Assembly (NCBI GenBank): GCA_026075535.2
Contig: AP026543.1
Coordinates: 7,626,001 to 7,690,000, forward strand
Length of the DNA stretch: 64,000 nt
Direction of reading: 5' to 3'
DNA from: Tricholoma matsutake
Lineage: Eukaryota; Basidiomycota; Agaricomycetes; Agaricales; Tricholomataceae
Each line of letters opens with the position of its first letter. The stretch's first letter is position 1. The notes beneath the pieces were generated by a model. The model ran no database searches. It worked only from the letters and a program-made list of their open reading frames with translations, and was not told where the DNA came from. The position numbers and the translations under genes were made by a program. Of the stretch, positions 10,455-20,514 are shown piece by piece.

Positions 10455-13400
10455 CTAAGTTTGAATCTTGAAAGTAATTCCGAGAGAGTCTCTAAATTTC
10501 CTGAATAGGATGGCACCAAGGTTCTTTGTGAACATGTCAGCCGGATTATCACTTCCAGGAATGAAAACGACTGTGACTTTGTCATTTTCTATGCATTCGC
10601 GGGTGTAGTGGTAGCAAATGTCTATATGTTTGGTCCTTCTTTCCTGAACTGGATTTGATCCAATAAAGATGGATCCCTGATTATCAGCGCAGATTGGTAC
10701 GTGCTTCAGTGTATATCCAAGTTCCTGGAATAACGACTCTATCCACACTATCTGCCGACAAGTGTTGGAGAGAGCCATATATTTGGCTTCTGTGGATGAC
10801 AGTGCTACAGTTTTTTGTAAATGGGACTGCCAGCACACAATGCCACTCGCCAGAGTAGCAAAGTAACCCATTGTAGATCGGCGCTTGACAGTGTCAGCTG
10901 CCCAATCAGAATCTGTGAAGGCCTGCAGCCCCTTGGATTTCTCTCCATCATAAACTATACTGTACTTCTGGGTTCCCACCAGATAGCGCATTATGTACAT
11001 TGCTTTGTCTAGATGTTCTTGGCTAGGATTAGCCGAGAATTGCGACATCTTGATTACCGCGTAAGCGATATCAGGTCGCGTTCTGAGCATCAGATACAAT
11101 AAAGATCCGATCACAGACTGATATTTCGATCTAAGCGCCGCGTTTGGCATCGCTGTGTTCTCCGATGGTTTGTAGCCAGTCGGGAGCAGAGTGGGGGCAA
11201 CTTTGGCATTTGTCATCTCGAACCTCTCGAGCACTTTGGCGAGATATTCTGTTTGATCGAGTTTGACTTTTGTAGCGGTCTGGGTGACGCGCATGCCTAA
11301 GAATTCCGTGACTTTTTCAGTACTACGGCACTCCCAATGCTTCAGGCAAGCATTCTTCTTTTCATCCACAAGTTTCTTGTTCTTGCCCATGAACAAGCCA
11401 TCGTCAACATAGACTAGCACAATAATGATGCTGCCTGTCTTAGGATCCTTGTGTATGAAGATGCCTGCATCAGAGCTGGCGTGCACAAACCCAATGGTGC
11501 ACATAAATGCCTCTAGCTCATTCCACCATGCTAGTGAAGCCTGTTTAAGGCCATACAATGCTCGGCGTAAGCGCATTACTTTGCGCTCTTTACCCTCAAG
11601 TCTGAAACCCTCGGGTTGATCCATATAGATCTCCTCATCAAGTTTGCCATATAAAAATGCAGTTTTTACATCTAGACCGGTCATATACATGCCTTCTAGA
11701 GATGCAAGGGCAAACATGAGGCGTACGGTCTCGTAGCGGACTACTGGTGAGAAAATCTCATCAAAGTCAACGCCTTCGACTTGTGAAAAGCCTTTGGCCA
11801 CGAGTCTGGCTCGTTTTCTTCCGTCCGATTTCATGGAGAAAACCCATCTATTTTTGATTGTTTTCCGATCATGTGGAAGATCGATGATATCATAGACTTG
11901 TCGCTTGTGAAGAGCCTCTAACTCTTCACGACAAGCCTGTTTCCACTCAAGTTGCTGCTGCCGGGGTAGGCGTGCAATATCGCGAAATTGGTTTGGAACT
12001 AGGCTTTTTCCGCTTGATGGTGTGACTGCTTTTGATAACAGCCAGCGGATAAGCTCATCTCCACCTTCCTTGGTTATCTTTTTAATATAACCTGCTTCGT
12101 CCGGTTCCCCCATTGGGTGATCATGTTCTTGATTATTGGAATCAGGCACACTCTCGTGGGGTGCCGAACTCGGTCCAGTAACCGGTTCTTGCTGTTGAGG
12201 TCGTGGTCGTGTTCGGTTATGATCCGAATCTTGACCCACAGACTTCTTCCAATATCGATCATGCGCAATGTCTCTCTCTATGTCAGAGGGGAGTCGCTGT
12301 TCTCCATAGGTATTGCCGGGACAGTTTGGGATTTTCCTCTGCCTGCCTGATCGACGGGGCAATTGCTGCCATTCCTGTTGATCTTCACGTCTTGGACGAA
12401 AGTCCTCAGTGTTAACTGGAGGCAGCGGAGGAGGAGCGTTAGTCGCATCGTCATGCGCCTTTTGCTCACTTGGTAAATCATCATCATCATCTTCTGATGA
12501 TGGAGGAAGGGGCAGATTTTGTGGCGGTATAGGGTCATCGCCATCCGTTCCAGATGAGTGGTCGTCATCTTCTGGTTCTGGAGGTGGAAAATCACCAAGG
12601 TCTGTCTTGGCAGGAGTTTTAGCTCCGGGACAGCATGGGAACATCGTTTCATCAAATAGTGCCGTGGCACCAATGAATATTGCGCCATTTTGTCGCATGA
12701 AACGATATGCTTTAATGCCATCTTCTACTCCAAGGTACATCATTAACTCCGATCGAGGAGATAATGTTGTTGGACGTTTTTCCTTTGGTAGATAGACATA
12801 AGCACCGCAACCAAAGACCTTCAGATTGTTTAGATCTGGGCGGACCTTTGTCAGGTCCTCAAAAGGTGTCAGCCATTTCAGGCACCTTATTGGGGTTCGG
12901 TTGTATAAATGTGTTGCATGTTCTATGCAAAATTCCCACCATGATTGTGGTAGACAAGCGGTGAATTGCAAGGTTTGCGACTTTTCCATTATTGTCCTTA
13001 TGGCGTGCTCTGCACGCCCGTTCTGTTGATGAACGTGGGGTGCAGACATCTCTATTTTGATGCCTAAGTCCTTGAGCTGTTTTTGTAGCTCACGATCCTT
13101 GAACTCCCCCCCTGGATCGACACGCCAGCGCTTGATTGTAGCGCCATATTGGGTTTTAGCCATCGCTTGAAATTGTCTAATCGCTGCAGCAGCGTCAGAT
13201 TTCTTTCTGAGACATTGGACCCAAATATGTGACGTTTTGTCATCCAGAAATACAATGAAGTATTTATGTTTGTGGTACGATAGTACCGGGAGTTCCTTTA
13301 GGTCGGAATGTATTAATTCAAAGGATTTGTCAGCTCGTGAGTCTGACTCGGGAAAAGATTTTGAGGTCATTTTCCCTTCTGCACACCCTGGACATATAAT

Positions 13401-14174
13401 TTTGTCTTTAGGAATAATTAAATTCCTTGGGAATTTTATGGTGCTTTTAGGCATTTTCCCTAGCGCCTCTTTGGATGGGTGTCCAAGTCGCCTATGCCAA
13501 GTCAAGTAGTCAGCGACATAAGTAGTCACGACATTAACCTTTTTGGTGCTCAATATATGAGTCCGAGCCCAATAGATCGTGTCTTTCCTCCTTAGAGGGA
13601 CACAATGCATGATCGGGTTTCCATGCTTGATAAATGAAATGTGTGCGGAGGAACCACGCACATCACTTCCGTCTTGTAAAAAGACCCCCATTGACATCAA
13701 TCGAGTATTAATGTTGGGTATGTAGTAGACAGGGTATAACCGCGTTTCACGTGTCTCTGACTTCCCGTGACATACTACCTGGTGTTTAATGAAGACTGCT
13801 CCTTTTCCTACTATATGAGTAGTACCAGTGGCCGTTTGGACCAAGGTAGAGTCCTTTCTCAGTAAAGGCTTGTAAGAAGCAAAATCTTTTATTTCACCAG
13901 TGAAGTGTTTTGATGCGCCTGAATCCATGATCCAGTCGGCACCTTTCTTACAATCTCCCTTTGCACACATAGCACATATATTAAGATCTAAATAATTCCA
14001 TGATACATTTAATAGCGGTAAAATTTCACATGAAAAGTTCGCTGTATTCATAGGAATATTAATCTTAGTGCTTGTGGCAGGGAAAAGGACTGACCTGTCA
14101 TCATACACCCCTGTATCAAGGGGTTCATCGACAAGCATTTTGTCGACGGCTTTCCACACTTCCTCATCAGACAC
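10455..14174 (-). CDS. Copia C1 pol polyprotein (protease, integrase, RT, RNase H)
   Basis: An open frame of 1239 residues. In order: short Cys motif CAMCAKGDC (about residue 68) and protease DSGASKHFTG (about 83); GAG-pre-integrase YLTWHRRLGHPSKEA (about 220) and CPGCAEGK; integrase core with the acidic residues in IHSDLKEL, RVDPGGEF and NGRAEHAI; a charged, Pro/Asp-rich linker; RT with NRWVFSMKSDGRKRARLVAKGF, DVKTAFLYGKLDEEIYM, ALYGLKQASLAWW and the catalytic LVYVDDGLF; RNase H with FTDSDWAAD, LSSTEAKYMAL and ADNQGSI. All key motifs are intact. The same frame continues upstream to 14264, where a TGA replaces the CGA seen in C2, so the true polyprotein was probably joined to gag. Inserted recently. 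Confidence 0.95.
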   Translation of the reverse strand: MSDEEVWKAVDKMLVDEPLDTGVYDDRSVLFPATSTKINIPMNTANFSCEILPLLNVSWNYLDLNICAMCAKGDCKKGADWIMDSGASKHFTGEIKDFASYKPLLRKDSTLVQTATGTTHIVGKGAVFIKHQVVCHGKSETRETRLYPVYYIPNINTRLMSMGVFLQDGSDVRGSSAHISFIKHGNPIMHCVPLRRKDTIYWARTHILSTKKVNVVTTYVADYLTWHRRLGHPSKEALGKMPKSTIKFPRNLIIPKDKIICPGCAEGKMTSKSFPESDSRADKSFELIHSDLKELPVLSYHKHKYFIVFLDDKTSHIWVQCLRKKSDAAAAIRQFQAMAKTQYGATIKRWRVDPGGEFKDRELQKQLKDLGIKIEMSAPHVHQQNGRAEHAIRTIMEKSQTLQFTACLPQSWWEFCIEHATHLYNRTPIRCLKWLTPFEDLTKVRPDLNNLKVFGCGAYVYLPKEKRPTTLSPRSELMMYLGVEDGIKAYRFMRQNGAIFIGATALFDETMFPCCPGAKTPAKTDLGDFPPPEPEDDDHSSGTDGDDPIPPQNLPLPPSSEDDDDDLPSEQKAHDDATNAPPPLPPVNTEDFRPRREDQQEWQQLPRRSGRQRKIPNCPGNTYGEQRLPSDIERDIAHDRYWKKSVGQDSDHNRTRPRPQQQEPVTGPSSAPHESVPDSNNQEHDHPMGEPDEAGYIKKITKEGGDELIRWLLSKAVTPSSGKSLVPNQFRDIARLPRQQQLEWKQACREELEALHKRQVYDIIDLPHDRKTIKNRWVFSMKSDGRKRARLVAKGFSQVEGVDFDEIFSPVVRYETVRLMFALASLEGMYMTGLDVKTAFLYGKLDEEIYMDQPEGFRLEGKERKVMRLRRALYGLKQASLAWWNELEAFMCTIGFVHASSDAGIFIHKDPKTGSIIIVLVYVDDGLFMGKNKKLVDEKKNACLKHWECRSTEKVTEFLGMRVTQTATKVKLDQTEYLAKVLERFEMTNAKVAPTLLPTGYKPSENTAMPNAALRSKYQSVIGSLLYLMLRTRPDIAYAVIKMSQFSANPSQEHLDKAMYIMRYLVGTQKYSIVYDGEKSKGLQAFTDSDWAADTVKRRSTMGYFATLASGIVCWQSHLQKTVALSSTEAKYMALSNTCRQIVWIESLFQELGYTLKHVPICADNQGSIFIGSNPVQERRTKHIDICYHYTRECIENDKVTVVFIPGSDNPADMFTKNLGAILFRKFRDSLGITFKIQT

Positions 14175-14500
14175 CAGAGGTTCAGATCCAAGGGAGATGG
14201 TATCGTCTTCTACCTCCTCGATCCTAGACTCGGGTTCTGGTTCTATCCTTCTTCTCTTTCCTTCTCACACCGTCAGGTGCTCTTCCAGCGGTCGCAGATT
14301 TTTCGCGCTGCGCGGAAGTTGCATTTGCTCAAGGGTGTCTCGAGCTTGCTGATATTCAGCATAAACTGAACAAGAGGTAGAGGCTGCACCCGTATATGCC
14401 TGTGCAGGCGGTCGGCGGCAAGGATCCCTTGTGGGAGTGTGTTCACGTCTTTCGATGTGCTGTATAAGCGGCATTGGCAGTATGATGGTGCCATTACCAT

Positions 14501-15322
14501 TTATGGTGGTATAGGCTTTGGAGGCGAGGTGGGTATGTTTATCCTTTGGCTTCTCCTCCTTAGTCTTTCTGTCCCCACGTCGTCCACGCTTTCGGGACGA
14601 GTCTCCGTTGCTGTTTGCCCTTCTTTGGGCTGCCATTTGGGGTTTCCCCCTTTGCGCTTAACAGCAGAAAGTTTGTTGGCCTGAGGCTGGCCAGCGGGCT
14701 TTCCTACTGCTGTGTGCCTTGAGGCTTCAGCAACAATGGAGTCCTTGACATGTTTAAATGTCAAGGCGCTAGTAGCGGTCGTGTTAAGGACTGTTGCGGA
14801 CAAGGAATCGTACTCGCACGGCATCGCAGCAAGTAGAATCATTGCTTGCACTAGCTCGGGGATGGTGACGTTAGCAGCCGTAAGGCGCTCAAATTTGTCT
14901 GCCATTCTAGCAATCTCCGGTGCGGGGTTCGCAGCCGGGATCTTGATCGCTATTGTGGACCTAAAGTCCGCGAAGACTTGGGAGGGGCCGTCCACACCAT
15001 AATCGGTGTGGATGAGATCCCACACCTCCTCAGCAGTGTCCTTTGAGTTGGCACGCTGCCGAATGGAGGGGGCCAGGCGGAGCACTAGGCTACCAATGGC
15101 CTGGTCATTTTTGTTGCTCCAGGTCTGGAGCTTGGCATTAGCATCCGCTACCAAAGTAGCGTTCGTCGCCGTCAAGGGAGGCGCCAGGGGCGGTTTTTGC
15201 TCCGCCCCGCTAGTTATTTGCCAGAGGCCCTGAGACCTGAGCCACGCCTTCATTGAGTCGGCCCATTGAATGTCATTTGATCCGTCGAAAGTTTGAATGA
15301 GTTTCTCAAGAGTTGAAGACAT
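14501..15322 (-). CDS. Copia C1 gag
   Basis: Structural protein of the particle. The start chosen is the ATG at 15322 giving MSSTLEKLIQTFDG; an upstream ATG at 15355 adds only 11 unlikely residues. The family blocks are IQWADSMKAWLRSQGLWQIT, NKNDQAIGSLVLRLAPSI, EEVWDLIHTDYGVDG and FERLTAANVTIPELVQAMI, all in the UBN2-type copia gag pattern. After KWQPKEGQ (about 14620) a missing A shifts the frame relative to C2, so the last 35 or so residues are nonsense and the protein stops at 14501. The proper continuation is readable at 14265-14636. Whether the element needs this to be one frame or uses frameshifting is unknown. Confidence 0.88.
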   Translation of the reverse strand: MSSTLEKLIQTFDGSNDIQWADSMKAWLRSQGLWQITSGAEQKPPLAPPLTATNATLVADANAKLQTWSNKNDQAIGSLVLRLAPSIRQRANSKDTAEEVWDLIHTDYGVDGPSQVFADFRSTIAIKIPAANPAPEIARMADKFERLTAANVTIPELVQAMILLAAMPCEYDSLSATVLNTTATSALTFKHVKDSIVAEASRHTAVGKPAGQPQANKLSAVKRKGGNPKWQPKEGQTATETRPESVDDVGTERLRRRSQRINIPTSPPKPIPP

Positions 15323-15538
15323 GATTTTGTGGTGGCAGCTGTTAAAAGCGCTCAATCAGTCTTTTTACTCAATAAAACATGTTTAATGTTCTCAGGAGAA
15401 AACACTCCTTCAGAGTGGTTAACCCTAGTCAACCTAGGTTTTATGTGCAGCTCATGAAGAGCGCAAGGTTATAATTTGGAGATGATGAAGTCAACATCAT
15501 TCGCAGCCAATTAAGGCACGTTCGCAACGTGCCCAGCA

Positions 15539-15550
15539 GGGCCCATAACC
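15539..15550 (-). promoter_or_regulatory. Primer-binding site of copia C1 (half-tRNA-Met type)
   Basis: Directly after the 5' LTR the minus strand reads GGTTATGGGCCC. This matches the anticodon-stem/loop region of initiator tRNA-Met rather than a tRNA 3' end, the arrangement known from Drosophila copia, where a half tRNA primes reverse transcription. Confidence 0.7.
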
Positions 15551-15824
15551 TGTTGGAGCAGACTATATACGCTGCACAGTGGAAGAGACAACACGTTCCT
15601 TACAACCTACCTGGGGTTTACTTAGACTTACAGCTAGGGTTAGCAGAGGTAAGAACACTGTATTCCTACTACGGTACAGGTTCTCCTTATATACATAATA
15701 ATAAGGATGTCACATGACTCAGGAATGTGTTTACCACATGTATGCGCAGTAAGCGCAGTAACATGCGTATGCTGCATGTATTGCCTCATGTATACAGCAT
15801 GCATCACTGGGATTAATTTCAACA
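15551..15824 (-). repeat. 5' LTR of copia C1 (274 bp)
   Basis: Same as 10149-10422 apart from about two transitions (GGATGTCAC/GGACGTCAC and TACAGC/TATAGC on plus). A TATATA stretch lies at 15690-15696 on plus, in the right place for a promoter. Confidence 0.93.
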
Positions 15825-18524
15825 GCTTTGACCCAGTATGGCGCTACAATCAAGCGCTGGCGTGTTGATCCAGGGGGGGAGTTCAAAGATCGTGAGCTAC
15901 AAAATATGCTCAAGAATTTCAGCATCAAAATAGAGATGTCTGCACCCCACATTCACCAACAGAATGGGTGTGCAGAGTGTGCCATAAGGACAATAATGGA
16001 AAAGTTGCAAAGCCTGCGATTTACCGCTTGTCTACCACAATCATGGTGGGAATTTTGCATTGAACATGCAACACACCTATACAACCGAACCCCAATAAGG
16101 TGCCTGAAATGGCTGACACCTTTTGAGGACCTGAATAAAGTCTGCCCAGATCTAAATGATCTGAAGGTCTTTGGTTGCGGTGCTTACGTCTATCTACCCA
16201 AGGAGAAACGTCCAACCACATTAGCTCCTCGATCAGAGTTAATGATGTACCTTGGACTAGAAGATGGCATTAAAGCATATTGTTTCATGTGACTTAGTGG
16301 TGCAATATTCATTGGTGCTATGGCACTATTTGATGAAACATTGTTCCCATGTTGTCCCAGAGCTAAAACTCCTGCCAAGACAGACCTTGGTGATTTTCCA
16401 CCTCCAGAACCACAAGATGACAACCACTCATCTGGAACAGATGGCAATGATTCTATACCACCACAAAATCTGCCCCTTCCTCTGTCATCAGAAAAACATG
16501 ATGATGATGTACCAAGCGAGCAAAAGGCGCATGACAATGCGACTGATGCTCCTCCTCCACCGCCTCCAGTAACCACTGAGGACTTTCATCCAAGACGTGA
16601 TGATCAACAGGAATGGCAGCAATTGCCCTGTTGATCAGGCAGGCAGAGGAACATCCCAAACCATCCTGGCAATACCTATGGAGAGAAGCGACTCCCCTCT
16701 GACATAGAGAGAGACATTGCATGTGATCGATATTGGAAGAGATCTGTGGGTCAAGATTTGGATCATAACTGAACATGACCACAATCTCAACAGCAAGAAC
16801 CAGTTGCTGGACCGAGTTCGGCACCCCACGAGAGTGTGCCTGATTCCAATAATCAAGAACATGATCACCCAATGGGGGAACCAGATGAAGCAGGTTATAT
16901 TCAAAAGATAACCAAGGAAGGTGGAGATAAGCTTATTCGCTGGCTGTTGTCAAAAGCAGTCACACCATCAAACAAAATAAGCCAAGTTCCAAACCAATTT
17001 CGCAATATTGCATGCCTACCATGGCAGCAGCAACTTGAGTGGAAACAGGCTTGTCATGAAGAATTAGAGGCTCTTCACAAGCGACAAGTCTATGACATTG
17101 TCAATCTTCCACATGATCAAAAAATGATCAAAAATAGATGGGTTTTCTCCATGAAATCAGACAGAAGAAAATGAGCCAGACTCATGGCTAAAGGCTTTTC
17201 ACAAGTCGAAGGTGTTGACTTTGATGAGATTTTCTCACCAGTAGTCCACTACGAGACCATATGCCTCATGTTTGCACTTGCATCTCTAGAAGGCATGTAT
17301 ATGACCGGTCTAGATGTAAAAACCGCATTTTTATACAGCAAACTAGATGAGGAGATCTATATGGATCAACCTGAGGGTTTCAGACTTGAGGGAAAAGAGC
17401 GCAAAGTAATGTGCTTGCACCGAGCATTGTATGGCCTTAAACAGGCCTCACTAGCATGGTGGAAAGAGCTAGAGGCATTTATGCACACCATTGGGTTTGT
17501 GTGCGCCAGCTCCGATGCTGGCATTTTCATACACAAGGATCCTAAGACAGGCAGCATTGTTATTGCACTGGTCTATGTTGATGATGGCTTGTTCATGGGG
17601 AAGAACAAGAAACTTGTGGATGAAAAGAAGAATGCTTGTCTAAAGCATTGGGAGTGCTGTAGTACTGAAAAAGTCATGGAATTCTTAGGCATGCACATCA
17701 CCCAGACCGCAAATAAAGTCAAACTCAATCAAACTGAATATCTCACCAAAGTACTCGAGAGGTTTGAGATGACAAATGCCAAAGTTGCCCCCACTCCGCT
17801 CCCGACTGGCTACAAACTGTCGGAGAACACAGCGACGCCAAACATGGCGCTTAGATCGAAATATCAGTCTGTGATTGCATCTTTATTGTATCTGATGCTC
17901 GGAACGCGACCTGATATCGCTTATGCAGTAATCAAGATGTCGCAATTCTCAGCTAATCCTAGCCAAGAACATCTAGATAAAGTGATGTACATCATGCGCT
18001 ATCTGGTGGGAACCCAGAAATATAACATTGTCTACGATGGAGAGAAATCCAAAGGGCTACAGGCCTTCACAGACTCTGATTGGGCAGCTGACACTGTCAA
18101 GCACTGATCTACAACAGGTTACTTTGCTACTCTAGCGAGTGGCATTGTGTGCTGGCAGTCCCATTTACAAAAAACTGTAGCACTGTCATCCACAGAAGCT
18201 GAATATATGGCTCTCTCTGACACTTGTCAGCAGATAGTGTGGATAGAGTCCTTATTCCAGGAACTTGGATATATACTGAAGTGCATACCAATCTGCGCTG
18301 ATAATCAGGGATCCATCTTTATCAGATCAAATCCAGTTCAGGACAGAAGGACCAAACATATAGACATTCACTACCACTATACCCGTGAATGCATAGAAAA
18401 TGACAAAGTCACAGTCGTTTTCATTCCTGGAAGTGATAATCCAGCTGACATGTTCACAAAGAACCTTGGTGCCATCCTATTCAGGAAATTTAGAGACTCT
18501 CTCGGAATTACTTTCAAGGTTTAA
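15825..18524 (+). pseudogene. Copia C2 pol, C-terminal part (integrase to RNase H)
   Basis: Continues C2 after C1 (the first five bases are the C1 duplication). One frame runs from 15828 to 18524 with integrase (RVDPGGEFKDRE, HQQNGCAECAI, where the catalytic-region E is changed in context), RT (DVKTAFLYSKLDEE, ALYGLKQASLAWW, YVDDGLFMG) and RNase H (FTDSDWAAD, LSSTEAEYMAL). It is broken only by five TGA codons at 16290, 16632, 16770, 17172 and 18105; each is CGA in C1. CpG is strongly reduced compared with C1 except in a patch at about 17750-17950. Confidence 0.9.
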
Positions 18525-18557
18525 ACTTAGCTGCTTAGAGCACTGTACAGTTTGAGG

Positions 18558-18826
18558 TGAAATTAATTACCAATATTGTTACATGTTGCATATGCATATT
18601 CTCCCACATTAATTACCAATATTGTTACATGTTTCATATGCATTTTCCTCTGGAGTCATGTGACATCCTTATTATTTATTATGTATATAAGGAGAACCTG
18701 TACCGTAGTAGGAATACAGTGTTCTTACCTCTGCTAACCCTAGCTGTAAGTCTAACTAAACCCCAGGTAGGTTGTAAGGAATGTGTAGTCTCTTCCCCTG
18801 TGCAGCGTATATAGTCTGCTCCAACA
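18558..18826 (+). repeat. 3' LTR of copia C2 (about 269 bp)
   Basis: Begins within TGAAATTAATTACC (a few bases of the original start are lost) and ends GCTCCAACA, followed by ACAAA. The U3 part is a tandem duplication of a unit containing ATTACCAATATTGTTACATG, shared with the LTR at 33114-33369 and absent from C1. Confidence 0.88.
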
Positions 18827-19229
18827 ACAAAATGTCACATCATGCCAGGGTTACTATCCCTGGTGCTGGGTTTGAAAGTGGGTAGGTGTTTGAAAACTCA
18901 ATATTAGTCCTTGTTCCCTTGCTCTTGGGACCTTGGAATTCTCAGAATAGGTGCTCACAGCACCTATCAGTATGGCCATAAATTTGTTTTGTGGAAATCA
19001 ACTGAGTATTGGTGAAATTACAGGAATGGTAAGCAAAAGTTCTACTGATTGTGAGGAAACAGTGTCAGAAATATTTTGATGGACTGTGATCTCTAAATTA
19101 TATATATATACATGATCCTTATATGGAATACAAGCTCTGTACCAAATTTTATGGGTAGGGATTGGCTCTAGCCTGTTCAGTGGTGAATTTGAAACAAGTA
19201 TGACAATTCTGGTGAGCAGAGTTTGAAGT
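18827..19229. other. Former 5' flank of the pogo-type transposase gene
   Basis: AT-rich, no gene seen. If the inversion is undone, this stretch was contiguous through the ACAAA target with the complement of 33370 onward and lay upstream of the transposase reading frame. Confidence 0.45.
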
Positions 19230-19756
19230 ATGCATCACTCAGATCACGTTGCATCCACACTTAGTTTGTTGATTGATCATGCTCCCTGTAAGTACTCACC
19301 TGATGGCATGCTGAGTGAGGAGTTCTGTGCCTTCAAAGGCTTCTCTGACTCCAAAAGGGAAGAGATCATTCAAGAAGGTGTCAAACTAGGAGAAACCTAA
19401 CCTCAGTGCTGTCAAACAGTTCCTCAATGTGAAGTATAAGACTAGTGTTTGTCTGGGTACTCTTCATAACCATGCTTCTGGTGAACATTGGAACAATAGG
19501 AATGCTCACATGGCCCAGCAGCTTCTTTCACCTGTGCAGGAAATGTCCTCATTGAATGGATCATTCTTCTCTCTGACACTGGCCATTGCATCAGCAAACA
19601 AACAGTCTGAAAGAAGGCTGAATACATTTGTGGTCAAAAACCTGGCCAAACCTGGATCCGTAGTTTCCTTTCACATCATCCAGAGGTTGTCTTTGGGAAG
19701 CCTTCAGGCCTGGATCCCAAATGTGCCCAAGCATTCAATCGTCCAACAGTCATGTA
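19230..19756 (+). pseudogene. pogo/Tigger-type transposase, N-terminal half
   Basis: DNA-binding half of the transposase whose DDE half is at 6914-7464. A first helix-turn-helix region reads about SKREEIIQEGVKLGE and FLNVKYKTSVCLGTLHN (19340-19480). A CENP-B-type second domain reads LIEWIILLSDTGHCISKQT, AEYICGQKPGQTWIRSFL and SGLDPKCAQAFNRPTV (19550-19750), in more than one frame. It is cut at 19756 by hAT-like element 3 and resumes for 14 bases at 32337-32350 (reading CHFDL), where the inversion breakpoint lies. The codons there would lead directly into LEAIIKKYDIPPENIY at 7464 on minus. Frameshifted and inactive. Confidence 0.8.
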
Positions 19757-20122
19757 TAGTGTTTGCAGGTCCAGTCCATAGGACCAAAAAAAAGACCAAA
19801 ACTGGACTGAATTGGACCAGAAAAGACCAGACCAGAGGTCTATTTATGGACTGGTCTTTCATTTTGAAAAATATAGTAGGACCAATGAAAAACCAGTTTC
19901 AACTGGTCTTTGTCTCAATGTGTATTTGACCTTACTCCCACATACATTTACTTCATTTTTGGTCCCTGGATCATCAAAAACAGTTAAGAATTGGTTGAGA
20001 TATGACCAAAAACATTTTTGTACAAGTATTTTGTACAACTTTGATTGCATTGCTTATTACCTGAGCTATATTGTTTCTGTACAGCTATATAACATTATAA
20101 ACATAGCAACAACACACCTAAC

Positions 20123-20473
20123 TGTAGAAAGTTAATCCTAGTATAAACAAGATCAGACTCAGTCTCTATACAAGTGACTCAGAGGATCGCATCTACTGTA
20201 CCTAGTATAAACAAGATCAGACTACAAGTACAGTAAGTAGTGATCAATGAGGATGTGGTATAAACAATGCTCACCTCAGTCTCTATACAAGTGACTGAGG
20301 TAGCAATGTATCTAACTATCATATATATATAGACATATCAAGAGTGACAAAGAGGATAAAGGGACAAGGAAAAGCATGAGACAGACCATATGCAAGCATC
20401 AAAGGGGGAAGCTAAATATAGCACACACATCAAGAGATGCATCAATGGTGAAACTCATGGTGCATTTTCAACA
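20123..20473 (-). repeat. 3' LTR of copia B (351 bp)
   Basis: Minus strand TGTTGAAAATGCACC...CTTTCTACA. It has two CTCAGTC-N10-GACT(C/G)AG stem-loop motifs (about 20158-20184, 20276-20302) and a TATATATAT stretch at 20322. It differs from the 5' LTR by a 10-bp indel near 20343 and scattered changes. Confidence 0.92.
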
Positions 20474-20514
20474 CTCCTCCTCACTGTGAATACTCCTCCT
20501 CGCATGGAATCGCA

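Larger units (their letters stand above)
10149..15824 (-). mobile_element. Copia C1, full-length and young
   Basis: Full-length Ty1/copia element of 5676 bp on minus. Two 274-bp LTRs (10149-10422, 15551-15824) differ at about two sites, and GCTTT flanks both ends (10144-10148, 15825-15829). A primer site GGTTATGGGCCC abuts the 5' LTR (15539-15550), and a polypurine tract (GAGGGGGGG on minus, 10423-10431) abuts the 3' LTR. Gag and pol are nearly open; a 1-base deletion near 14614 and a TGA at 14265 separate them. It inserted into copia C2, a member of the same family in the opposite direction. Confidence 0.95.
7465..18826 (+). mobile_element. Copia C2, 3' part of an inversion-split element
   Basis: Plus-strand copia of the C1 family, starting abruptly in gag at the codons for SLSATVL (7471) and running to a 3' LTR at 18558-18826 followed by ACAAA (18827-18831). 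It is interrupted by hAT-like element 2 (7894-9205) and by copia C1 (10149-15824). The missing 5' part (LTR plus gag up to REY) is at 32351-33369 on minus and is bordered by TTTGT, the complement of ACAAA. The two parts share an LTR subtype not found in C1. In the pol part after 15825 a single frame holds five stops, each TGA where C1 has CGA. Confidence 0.88.
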
